Shown here one piece after another: positions 1-5,794 of a stretch of 12,297 nt of DNA. The stretch's first letter is position 1. Every line of letters begins with the position of its first letter. The translations under genes and the position numbers were made by a program. Below the pieces are notes generated by a model. It did not search any database. It saw nothing but the letters and a program-made list of their open reading frames with translations, and was not told the DNA's origin. This DNA is from an uncultured Oscillospiraceae bacterium (lineage in GTDB: Bacteria > Bacillota > Clostridia > Oscillospirales > Acutalibacteraceae). The DNA lies in contig CABUAS010000051.1 in the NCBI GenBank assembly GCA_902489595.1, positions 1 to 12,297 of the forward strand. The letters run 5' to 3'.

Positions 1-1092
1 ATTGATTTACCCAAACTGTATAAATTAGATTCAAAAACAAATAGCAGTTTTTATAATTGTTACAATTTGAAAAGTATAAATGCTCCTAAATTAGAAGTAA
101 TAGCTGACGAGATGTTTTCTAATTGCTATAAATTAGAAGAAGTTAATATACCAAATGCTAAGATAATCGGTGAAAAAGCATTTTATTTTACAAGCTCTCT
201 TAATAAAGTTGATTTTAATTTTGTAACAAAAATTAATACAATGGCTTTTTCAAATTCTTCGGTTGAATGGATTAATACGCCGATACTGGATTATTTAGGT
301 TCATATTGTTTTGCAAATTACTCCGAATTCGGTAAAACTTACAATATAAACAATATTTTAAAATCAATTTATGCACCTAAATTAAATGAAATTGATGATT
401 ATGCCTTTGCATATACAGGCGGATTAACAGAGCTTGATTTGCCCAATCTTACAACAATCGGTAAAAATGCTTTTTATGAAAGTTCAGTAAATAATTTATA
501 TGCACCAAACTTAAAAACGGCAGGCAGTCTGCCGACAGCGGATAATTCTGTTATTGTAACCAAGTCAGATTTTGAAGAATGTACAGAAGTAAATCCAAAT
601 CCTACACTGACAATTCAGGGCGAAAAGGGGAGTTACGCTGAAAATTATACCAATAAATATAATCTTGAATTTGTTGACGTTGATGCAAAGGGCGGCTCAA
701 TTCGCGTAACAGACGCCGGGCTTCGTTTTGGATTTTCATTTTATGATACGAAAAATAAAAATGTTGAAGAATTCGGTTTTGTTTATTCAGGCATTAACAC
801 TGACAATAAATTGCTTACTGTAGATAATGCCGACGGCAAAACAATCTATAATATGTCAGCACCTAACAGAATCAGACACGACGATGGTGTAACAACCTAT
901 AATCTTGTATTTACCGATATTTCCGAAAGTGCTTATGATTTTAACATATCTGCGCGTGCATATGTAAAAATTAACGGCAAGTATTTTTATTCCGATATTC
1001 TCACTCGTTCGTTTTCACAGGTTGCACAGGCAGTTTTAGCAGATAATGAAATTGATATAAATATAAAAACCGCAGTATATAAATTGTTGTAG
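1..1092 (+). CDS. BspA-like leucine-rich-repeat surface protein, 3' part (5' end outside window)
   Basis: The reading frame is open from base 1, so the 363 visible codons are the C-terminal part of a longer gene. A TTG at 67 lies in the middle of a repeat and is not a plausible start. Residues 1 to about 190 are LRR_5/BspA-type repeats, with recurring 'APKL..I...AF' and 'LP.L..IG..AF' patterns of about 23 residues. Residues 203-226 form the cap typical of these proteins (TIQGEKGSYAENYTNKYN). Residues about 232-363 form a beta-rich C-terminal module (starting GSIRVTDAGLRFGFSF) whose layout resembles the last 115 residues of the giant Ig-like protein at 5795-11683. No LPXTG, dockerin or transmembrane anchor is visible at the C-terminus. 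Such proteins are generally exported and bind host or matrix ligands; the ligand here is unknown. The gene converges with the minus-strand acyltransferase gene. Confidence 0.85.
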   Translation: MDLPKLYKLDSKTNSSFYNCYNLKSINAPKLEVIADEMFSNCYKLEEVNIPNAKIIGEKAFYFTSSLNKVDFNFVTKINTMAFSNSSVEWINTPILDYLGSYCFANYSEFGKTYNINNILKSIYAPKLNEIDDYAFAYTGGLTELDLPNLTTIGKNAFYESSVNNLYAPNLKTAGSLPTADNSVIVTKSDFEECTEVNPNPTLTIQGEKGSYAENYTNKYNLEFVDVDAKGGSIRVTDAGLRFGFSFYDTKNKNVEEFGFVYSGINTDNKLLTVDNADGKTIYNMSAPNRIRHDDGVTTYNLVFTDISESAYDFNISARAYVKINGKYFYSDILTRSFSQVAQAVLADNEIDINIKTAVYKLL

Positions 1093-1120
1093 GGTGCGGC
1101 GTCCTCGACGCATCGAAAAA

Positions 1121-1153
1121 AATAATGGATCGATATTTCATCGACCCATTATT
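1121..1153. terminator. Bidirectional intrinsic terminator between convergent genes
   Basis: A 14-bp stem (arms 1121-1134 and 1140-1153, loop ATTTC) lies between the stop codons of the LRR gene (1092) and the minus-strand acyltransferase gene (1156). On the minus strand the stem is complete with one G-U pair; on the plus strand it has one A-C mismatch. T-rich sequence follows on both sides: 1152-1157 on the plus strand, and the complement of the A-run 1115-1121 on the minus strand. It therefore suits termination from both directions. Confidence 0.85.
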
Positions 1154-1155
1154 TT

Positions 1156-2079
1156 TTATTTCCAACTTAAAATAACTTCGGGGTTTGCGAAAACTTCATC
1201 AAGTCTTCTCATAAACGGAACCATATCGCCGTAATCAAGCGACCTGTGGTCGATTGCGATTGTGATAGGAAGAATCTGCCTGATTTCAATCTTATCTTCA
1301 CCGTTTTTATCGGTAACAACTGTCGGTCTTTTTTGTGTAGCTCCGACTGCAAATGCTGTTGTCTGCGGCGGAATTATTTCAAGCAGAGTGCATTCGCCTT
1401 TATGCTCTCTGTAAACTGAACCAAGGTTGCTTATTGTTGTTGTGCCTTGCTCAATATCATATTTGGTAAGACGTTCTGTTTCGGGAATAGCATAATATTC
1501 TTTTTTCTTTTTGCCGTGAAGCGTATGTACCTGATGCTTGCCGGGCATTTTTGAACCTATAAGTCGGTTGACTGTCTGTACAACGTGACCGTTTTTCAGT
1601 CCTGTAAGTGTATTGGCAAGCGAAACCTCAAACATAACCTCGTTCATATCGGAATTATTTGCACGCCTGATTTTGTCGTTTATATGTGCTGTCATTTCCG
1701 ATAAATTCTTGTTGCCCATATCATGCATCGTTATTGTCATCATTTCGCCGGTACTGAGAATTGTCGGCATTGAAATGTCAATCGTGTCATGATAGGTGAG
1801 AGTGCCTCGAACAAGTCTTTTTTCAAAATGAAGTGTGCAGTTCATTTTAGGTGCAGCCGTAAGTCCCTCACAGATTACCTTCATAATTACAGTATTGATT
1901 GTAATCTTTTTTGACTTGTCGGTTACACCTTCGTTTAACTTTTTGCAGTATTTAAGAAATTCGGTAACATCAGCCTCGTAGGTAACAACTCCGTGAGGTA
2001 TATCCTGCCAACTTTCAGATGTCATATTTGCAACAATTTTTCTTGCAATTCCGAATCTTTCTTTTTTGATTATTGCCAT
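1156..2079 (-). CDS. Stand-alone E2-type (2-oxo acid dehydrogenase) acyltransferase catalytic domain protein
   Basis: A 307-residue protein that looks like the catalytic domain of dihydrolipoamide acyltransferase (E2) alone, in the chloramphenicol acetyltransferase fold. It has no lipoyl and no E1/E3-binding domain. Family landmarks are TISNLGS at residues 215-221, followed by an IPPQTTAFAVGA segment (E2 'NPPQAAILAVG'), and the C-terminal active-site block IAIDHRSLDYGDMVPF. In that block His278 and Asp282 fit the HxxxDG motif, but the Gly is Tyr283. The start is set at 2079 rather than 2106 because AAGGAG (2092-2087) lies 7 nt upstream of it and would be inside the longer frame. No E1, E3 or lipoyl gene is nearby, so a classic dehydrogenase complex role is not supported. 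The acyl donor and acceptor are unknown. Family assignment is firm; the reaction is not. Confidence 0.82.
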   Translation of the reverse strand: MAIIKKERFGIARKIVANMTSESWQDIPHGVVTYEADVTEFLKYCKKLNEGVTDKSKKITINTVIMKVICEGLTAAPKMNCTLHFEKRLVRGTLTYHDTIDISMPTILSTGEMMTITMHDMGNKNLSEMTAHINDKIRRANNSDMNEVMFEVSLANTLTGLKNGHVVQTVNRLIGSKMPGKHQVHTLHGKKKKEYYAIPETERLTKYDIEQGTTTISNLGSVYREHKGECTLLEIIPPQTTAFAVGATQKRPTVVTDKNGEDKIEIRQILPITIAIDHRSLDYGDMVPFMRRLDEVFANPEVILSWK

Positions 2080-2085
2080 TTTTTT

Positions 2086-2092
2086 ACTCCTT
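2086..2092 (-). promoter_or_regulatory. Ribosome binding site that fixes the acyltransferase start
   Basis: AAGGAGT followed by six A residues and ATG at 2079. This is the ideal spacing for the shorter 307-residue product, and it argues against the ATG at 2106. Confidence 0.8.
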
Positions 2093-2110
2093 GCTTGTTT
2101 TGTCAAAAAA

Positions 2111-2139
2111 ATTATACATCTTTTTACACATTATAGCAA
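2111..2139 (-). promoter_or_regulatory. Predicted sigma-A promoter for the acyltransferase gene
   Basis: On the minus strand, a -35-like TTGCTA (2139-2134) and a perfect -10 TATAAT (2116-2111) are separated by exactly 17 nt. The -10 is about 31 bp before the start codon, with the ribosome binding site between. This suggests the gene is transcribed separately from scfB, although read-through from scfB (100 bp upstream, with no strong terminator seen) remains possible. Confidence 0.55.
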
Positions 2140-2179
2140 TAGTAAAGTTTTAAATTTTTATAAATTAACTTTGAACAAG

Positions 2180-3571
2180 TCAATAAGTAACCTTAAATCC
2201 TTCTTCTGCTTCTGCAACTTTCAGCATTATTGCACATTCAATCCTTTTTCTGTGCAGTTCACAGCCGAATTCATAAACACCGTTCACACTGCCTGTTGTG
2301 TGATATGCATTTGCTGCACAGCCGCCGCTGCAATAAAGCTTAGCAAAGCAATCCTTACATTCCTTGTGTGAATAAACATTGCATTCATTGAACTGATTTA
2401 AAACCTCTTTGTTTGTAACGCCGTCCCAAATATTGCCGAGCAGAAATTTTTCATCGCCTACAAACTGATGGCACGGATATAAATCACCGTCAGGTGTAAC
2501 TGCCATATATTCAGTGCCTACGCCGCAGCCCGACACTCTTTTAACAATGCACGGACCTGCGTCAAGGTCTATCATATAATGGTAAAAAGTAAATCCGTTT
2601 CCTTTTCTGTATCTTCTCAGCATTTCAGTCGCAAGAATTTCGTACTGTTCTTTAAGAACAGGCAAATCGCTTTCTTTTAAAGCATATGATTCGCTCGGGT
2701 CACACACAACAGGCTCGATAGATAATTCTTTGAATCCCATATCTGCCATATGCAATATGTCCTTTGAAAAATCAGTGTTATGGTGAGTATAAGTACCCCT
2801 CATATAATAATTTTCATGATTTCTTGCATTTGCAAATTTCTTGAATTTGTCGATAATTAAATCATATGAGCCTTTGCCGTTGCAGGCGGTGCGCAGTCTG
2901 TCGTGTGTTTCTTTTCTGCCGTCAAGTGAAAGAACGACATTTCCCATTTCCTTGTTGCAGAAATTTATTACGTCATCATTAACAAGCACACCGTTTGTTG
3001 TAAGCGTGAAACGAAAATTTTTGTTGAATTCTTTTTCCTTGCTTCTTCCGTATTCAACAAGTTTTTTGCATACTTCCCAGTTGAGCAGGGGCTCACCGCC
3101 GAAAAAGTCAACCTCAAGGTTTTTTCTTGTTCCGCTTTGCTCAATAAGAAAATCAAGAGCTCTTTTACCCGTTTCAAGGCTCATTAAGCCTTTCGGACCG
3201 TCATATTCGCCTTTGCCTGCAAAGCAGTATTTGCACGCCAGATTGCAGTCGTGTGCAACGTGCAGGCAGATAGCCTTAACAACGCCCTGCCTTTTTTTGA
3301 ATTCCTTTGCTGTTGCCTCAAAAGTGTCTTTCGCAAACAGCCTCCCGTCTGCAATTAGCGATTCAATATCATCAAAACAAAGTTCAATATCTTCAGGCGT
3401 AACATCTTCTCTCTCTTTGTATTTATCAAGAATAAAAGTTTTAATGCTTTCTTTGCTTTCAGTTTCGTATTTTGTGATTATGTCATAAGCTACTTCATCA
3501 ACAGAGTGAACACAGCCGCTGTTCTGATCAAGAATAATGTTGTAGCCGTTCATTTTGTATGCGTGTATCAT
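2180..3571 (-). CDS. scfB: SCIFF ranthipeptide maturase, radical SAM/SPASM thioether-forming enzyme
   Basis: A 463-residue radical SAM enzyme that should install a thioether cross-link in the SCIFF peptide encoded just upstream; its characterised relative is CteB of Clostridium thermocellum. Residues 1 to about 80 look like a PqqD-like RiPP recognition domain (NGYNIILDQNSG, then DDIESLIADGRLF). The [4Fe-4S]/SAM motif CNLACKYC uses Cys109, Cys113 and Cys116, and GGEP is at 158-161. The C-terminal SPASM region supplies ligands for two auxiliary clusters: Cys349, Cys367, the CX2CX5CX3C block at 405-418 (CKDCFAKLYCSGGC) and Cys437. All expected cysteines are present, so the enzyme appears intact. 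The start is placed at 3571, where the family-typical N-terminus MIHAYKMNGYN begins. AGGAG (3581-3577) is 5 nt upstream, whereas the frame from 3622 would run through the attenuator hairpin. Confidence 0.95.
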   Translation of the reverse strand: MIHAYKMNGYNIILDQNSGCVHSVDEVAYDIITKYETESKESIKTFILDKYKEREDVTPEDIELCFDDIESLIADGRLFAKDTFEATAKEFKKRQGVVKAICLHVAHDCNLACKYCFAGKGEYDGPKGLMSLETGKRALDFLIEQSGTRKNLEVDFFGGEPLLNWEVCKKLVEYGRSKEKEFNKNFRFTLTTNGVLVNDDVINFCNKEMGNVVLSLDGRKETHDRLRTACNGKGSYDLIIDKFKKFANARNHENYYMRGTYTHHNTDFSKDILHMADMGFKELSIEPVVCDPSESYALKESDLPVLKEQYEILATEMLRRYRKGNGFTFYHYMIDLDAGPCIVKRVSGCGVGTEYMAVTPDGDLYPCHQFVGDEKFLLGNIWDGVTNKEVLNQFNECNVYSHKECKDCFAKLYCSGGCAANAYHTTGSVNGVYEFGCELHRKRIECAIMLKVAEAEEGFKVTY

Positions 3572-3576
3572 TTTTT

Positions 3577-3581
3577 CTCCT
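3577..3581 (-). promoter_or_regulatory. Ribosome binding site that fixes the scfB start
   Basis: AGGAG, 5 nt before ATG 3571. It lies just downstream of the attenuator's U-tract, so only transcripts that escape termination would carry it. Confidence 0.75.
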
Positions 3582-3587
3582 GACAGT

Positions 3588-3625
3588 AAAAACGGCACAG
3601 TGCAGAGTTTTCTGCACCGCACCGT
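3588..3625 (-). terminator. Intrinsic terminator/attenuator between scfA and scfB
   Basis: On the minus strand a 14-bp stem (arms 3625-3612 and 3605-3592; ACGGTGCGGTGCAG pairs with CTGCACTGTGCCGT, with three G-U pairs), a 6-nt loop and then a U-run lie in the 75-bp gap between the precursor stop and the maturase start. Placed here it should stop most transcripts after scfA and let a fraction continue into scfB. That would give more peptide than enzyme, as in many RiPP operons. It may also stabilise the short scfA mRNA. Regulation by an effector is not shown. Confidence 0.85.
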
Positions 3626-3646
3626 ATGTTTTTAATTGAATTTCAA

Positions 3647-3793
3647 TTATTTTTTAAGCTGTTCGCATTTCTGGTTTGCTACTGAGCAAGATGTTTTGCT
3701 TGCAGACTGGCATGATGTCTGACATTCGCCGCATCCGCCTTTTTTTGCAGATTCGCAAAGATTGCGAGAACTTAATGTGTTAATTCTTTTCAT
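3647..3793 (-). CDS. scfA: SCIFF ranthipeptide precursor (six cysteines in 48 residues), variant core
   Basis: A 48-residue peptide recognisable as the SCIFF family (six cysteines in forty-five residues), the substrate of the radical SAM maturase encoded next to it. The N-terminus MKRINTLSSRNL is leader-like. The core block at residues 21-36 is CGECQTSCQSASKTSC, followed by SVANQKC ending at Cys43. The cysteines are 13, 21, 24, 28, 36 and 43. Family members normally read SACKTSCT at residues 30-37, and in CteA the thioether joins Cys32 to Thr37. Here residue 32 is Ser (codon AGC) and 37 is Ser (TCA), while Cys13 is additional. Start evidence: AGAGGTG (3806-3800) sits 6 nt before the ATG, with a strong promoter upstream. 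The gene is short enough to be missed by ordinary gene callers. No exporter or peptidase gene is adjacent in the window. Confidence 0.95.
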   Translation of the reverse strand: MKRINTLSSRNLCESAKKGGCGECQTSCQSASKTSCSVANQKCEQLKK

Positions 3794-3799
3794 TTAAAG

Positions 3800-3806
3800 C
3801 ACCTCT
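3800..3806 (-). promoter_or_regulatory. Ribosome binding site of scfA
   Basis: AGAGGTG followed by 6 nt (GCTTTA) and ATG at 3793. This supports the 48-residue reading. Confidence 0.8.
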
Positions 3807-3830
3807 ATTCACAATTATTTTTATGCTATT

Positions 3831-3859
3831 ATTTTATATGATTAATCGTCTTTTGTCAA
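3831..3859 (-). promoter_or_regulatory. Strong predicted sigma-A promoter of the scfAB operon
   Basis: On the minus strand a consensus -35 TTGACA (3859-3854), a 17-nt spacer and a -10 TAAAAT (3836-3831). The predicted transcript starts about 30 nt before scfA. The -35 lies inside the last codons of the upstream decarboxylase gene (stop codon 3844-3842), so scfAB can be expressed independently although the genes are nearly abutting. Confidence 0.8.
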
Positions 3860-5152
3860 TATATAGCGGGGCAGTAAATTGCTTTCGCTTATAATATTTA
3901 TTCTGTTTTCAACAGAAATATTAATATAATTTATGATTTCCTGTGAAATGACTTCGCCTTTAACGATTATCGGTATATCGGGCGGATAGGCAAAAACAGT
4001 TTCACCGCTTATCAATTTGACTGAGTTATTAAATTCGGTCATTTTTGCTTTATTTATTTCATGCTGATTGCATTTTTTCAACGGTACAGGTGGTTTGGCG
4101 ATTGTCTTTGTTTCTGATTTTGTTAATCTGCCGTCGATTTCAGTTAAAGCAAATTTTAACTTTTCAAAAGCAGATTTTTCATCACCGATACTGCTCATCA
4201 ATATAATATAATTTATGCTTGCCATTTCGCACTCAATATAATATTCGCTTCTTAAAATTTCTGCCAACGCAGCGCCGTTAATATTTGTATATGCAGTCGA
4301 TATAATTATTTTGCTTATATCGTCTGTTTTGATAAACTGTAAATGTTTTAACTGAGTATCGTAAAAAAAGTTAAGATTATTGCTCAATTCATCAAATAAA
4401 TCAGGCTGCTTTTTTATGATTTCAACACATTTTGAAACAGAATTCATAAGTACATAACTCGGCGAACTTGTTTGAATAATATCAAGATATTTTTTGATTT
4501 TCGGTATATATTTTTTATTATAAACATTAATAACCGCCGTCTGTGTAAGTGCAGGCAGAGTTTTGTGCAGACTTGAAATTACAATATCTGCCTTTGGATA
4601 TTCGGGAAAATCCGAAAAACCAAAATGAGCGCCATGAGCCGCGTCAATAATCAGCGGAACAGGGGAGTTTATATTACTTGTATATCCTTCATATGTCGGA
4701 CTTGTGATAATAACTGCCGCAGTATTATTGTCAGCCTGCAATGCAGAATCAATTTCGCTTTGCTTAACATCTTTGTAAAAACCGTGAATTTCGTTATATT
4801 CAGGCTCAATATATATCGGATTAAGTTCATTAAGAAAACAGGCGTTATAAACGCTCTGATGGCAGTTTCTTGCCATTATAACAGTGTCATTTTTATTAGT
4901 TACAGCAAGAATTGATGCGAGAATACCGACTGTACTGCCGTTAATGAGCAGAAAAGATTTTTCGCTCTTATAAATTTCTGACAGTTTATTTTCAATTTGT
5001 AAAATTGACCGGGCAGGGGAGTGCAGATTATCAAATCCGTCAATTTCGGTAATGTCAATTTCACTGCCGATTATGCCGAATTTCTGATTGCGTTTGTGCC
5101 CGGGCATATGAAAAGGGTATCTGCTGAGTTTTTCCAAGTCATTGTGTAACAT
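3842..5152 (-). CDS. Orn/Lys/Arg decarboxylase family PLP enzyme
   Basis: A 436-residue fold-type I PLP enzyme of the Gram-positive SpeA/YaaO-like Orn/Lys/Arg decarboxylase family. Visible landmarks are HMPGHKRN near the N-terminus, the GST phosphate-binding turn (residues 73-75 region), His98 in ARNCHQS (the expected PLP-stacking residue), DAAHGAHFG with Asp170 contacting the pyridine nitrogen, and the Schiff-base lysine Lys197 in SSLHKTLPALTQ. A smaller C-terminal domain follows, with the familiar GE.VFAYPPDIPI block. The cytoplasmic reaction would be amino acid to polyamine precursor (arginine to agmatine, lysine to cadaverine or ornithine to putrescine); the sequence alone does not choose between them. 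AAGGA, 8 nt before ATG 5152, places the start there rather than at 5170. It overlaps the end of the upstream membrane protein gene by 14 nt, suggesting translational coupling. Confidence 0.88.
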   Translation of the reverse strand: MLHNDLEKLSRYPFHMPGHKRNQKFGIIGSEIDITEIDGFDNLHSPARSILQIENKLSEIYKSEKSFLLINGSTVGILASILAVTNKNDTVIMARNCHQSVYNACFLNELNPIYIEPEYNEIHGFYKDVKQSEIDSALQADNNTAAVIITSPTYEGYTSNINSPVPLIIDAAHGAHFGFSDFPEYPKADIVISSLHKTLPALTQTAVINVYNKKYIPKIKKYLDIIQTSSPSYVLMNSVSKCVEIIKKQPDLFDELSNNLNFFYDTQLKHLQFIKTDDISKIIISTAYTNINGAALAEILRSEYYIECEMASINYIILMSSIGDEKSAFEKLKFALTEIDGRLTKSETKTIAKPPVPLKKCNQHEINKAKMTEFNNSVKLISGETVFAYPPDIPIIVKGEVISQEIINYINISVENRINIISESNLLPRYILTKDD

Positions 5153-5699
5153 ATTCTTTTTCCTTAACATAAAAATTGAAAGCTGGCAGGATAATCAGCC
5201 CGAAAATTATCGGCACTGCCTCAATGAGCGCAGTTTCCTGAAATATAATCAGCATAATTAAATCAATAATTAAAACACTTCCGATTATAATTGATAATGC
5301 CTTATAAATATTGCTCTTTTTGAATTGATATAAAAATAATATGAATACCAAAAATCCCGTAATTGCTGAAAATATAAGCGAACCCGTACAGTGCAGATAG
5401 TATTGTGTGCGAATTGAATAATCAAAATCGCAGGTAATTGTCAGCATCATACCCAATCCTGAGGCGGCAGAAAGAATATAGTAAAACATATTTGCTTTGT
5501 TGATTTTTTTCAATCCGTAAATAATGCCGCAGTGCAGTGCTGTGTATGTAACAATGCCCCATATTGCAAATAAAATCGGGTGTTTTAGTCCTGTTTTTGA
5601 AAGTGCACCGCTGTTTTCGGTAAGACTGCCGTAATGCATAAGCCATACTGTAAGTAAAACAGCAGTAATTGATAATACTGTATATATAATCTTTTTCAT
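5139..5699 (-). CDS. Six-helix integral membrane protein of unknown function
   Basis: A 186-residue hydrophobic protein with about six predicted transmembrane segments at residues 4-21, 40-62, 70-88, 103-125, 132-153 and 158-177. Short loops contain a small charged motif, CDFDYSIRTQYYLHC, at about 90-104. I do not recognise a family; the general layout recalls small polytopic proteins such as the DUF998 or Frag1 type, but no signature is secure. Its TGA stop overlaps the start of the decarboxylase gene by 14 nt, so the two are probably one operon. A role in transport or sensing linked to the decarboxylase substrate is only an inference. The start at 5699 gives a natural MKKIIYTVLS N-terminus, but no Shine-Dalgarno sequence precedes it; the upstream bases are AT-rich. 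Confidence 0.75.
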   Translation of the reverse strand: MKKIIYTVLSITAVLLTVWLMHYGSLTENSGALSKTGLKHPILFAIWGIVTYTALHCGIIYGLKKINKANMFYYILSAASGLGMMLTITCDFDYSIRTQYYLHCTGSLIFSAITGFLVFILFLYQFKKSNIYKALSIIIGSVLIIDLIMLIIFQETALIEAVPIIFGLIILPAFNFYVKEKEYVTQ

Positions 5700-5737
5700 A
5701 ATTAAAGTTTTAACATTTAATAAAGTGCATTAATTGA

Positions 5738-5764
5738 ATGACGCAAGGAAAAACCTTGCGCCAT
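5738..5764 (-). terminator. Hairpin after the giant Ig-like protein gene, probable terminator
   Basis: Arms 5738-5748 and 5754-5764 (ATGACGCAAGG / CCTTGCGCCAT) give an 11-bp stem, with one G-U pair when read on the minus strand and a 5-base loop. It lies about 30 nt beyond the giant gene's stop. The U-tract is weak (only scattered T after the stem), so termination efficiency is uncertain. The stem sequence recurs almost exactly at 11930-11959. Confidence 0.6.
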
Positions 5765-5794
5765 TTTCAGTGCTAAAAACGAGCGGAATGCATT

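Noticed and set aside
1093..1112. Small palindrome GCGTC-CTC-GACGC just after the LRR stop, inside a GC-richer stretch
   Set aside because: It resembles short intergenic repeats of gut Firmicutes, but only one copy is visible here and the better terminator lies next to it. Not enough to call a repeat family.
2165..2178. Weak AT-rich hairpin after scfB (TTGACTT/AAGTTAA)
   Set aside because: Only a 7-bp stem with no clean U-tract, so I do not call it a terminator. Partial read-through into the acyltransferase gene stays possible.
2841..3488. Plus-strand 215-codon frame antisense to scfB
   Set aside because: Serine/leucine-rich shadow of a well-supported gene on the other strand, with no family features.
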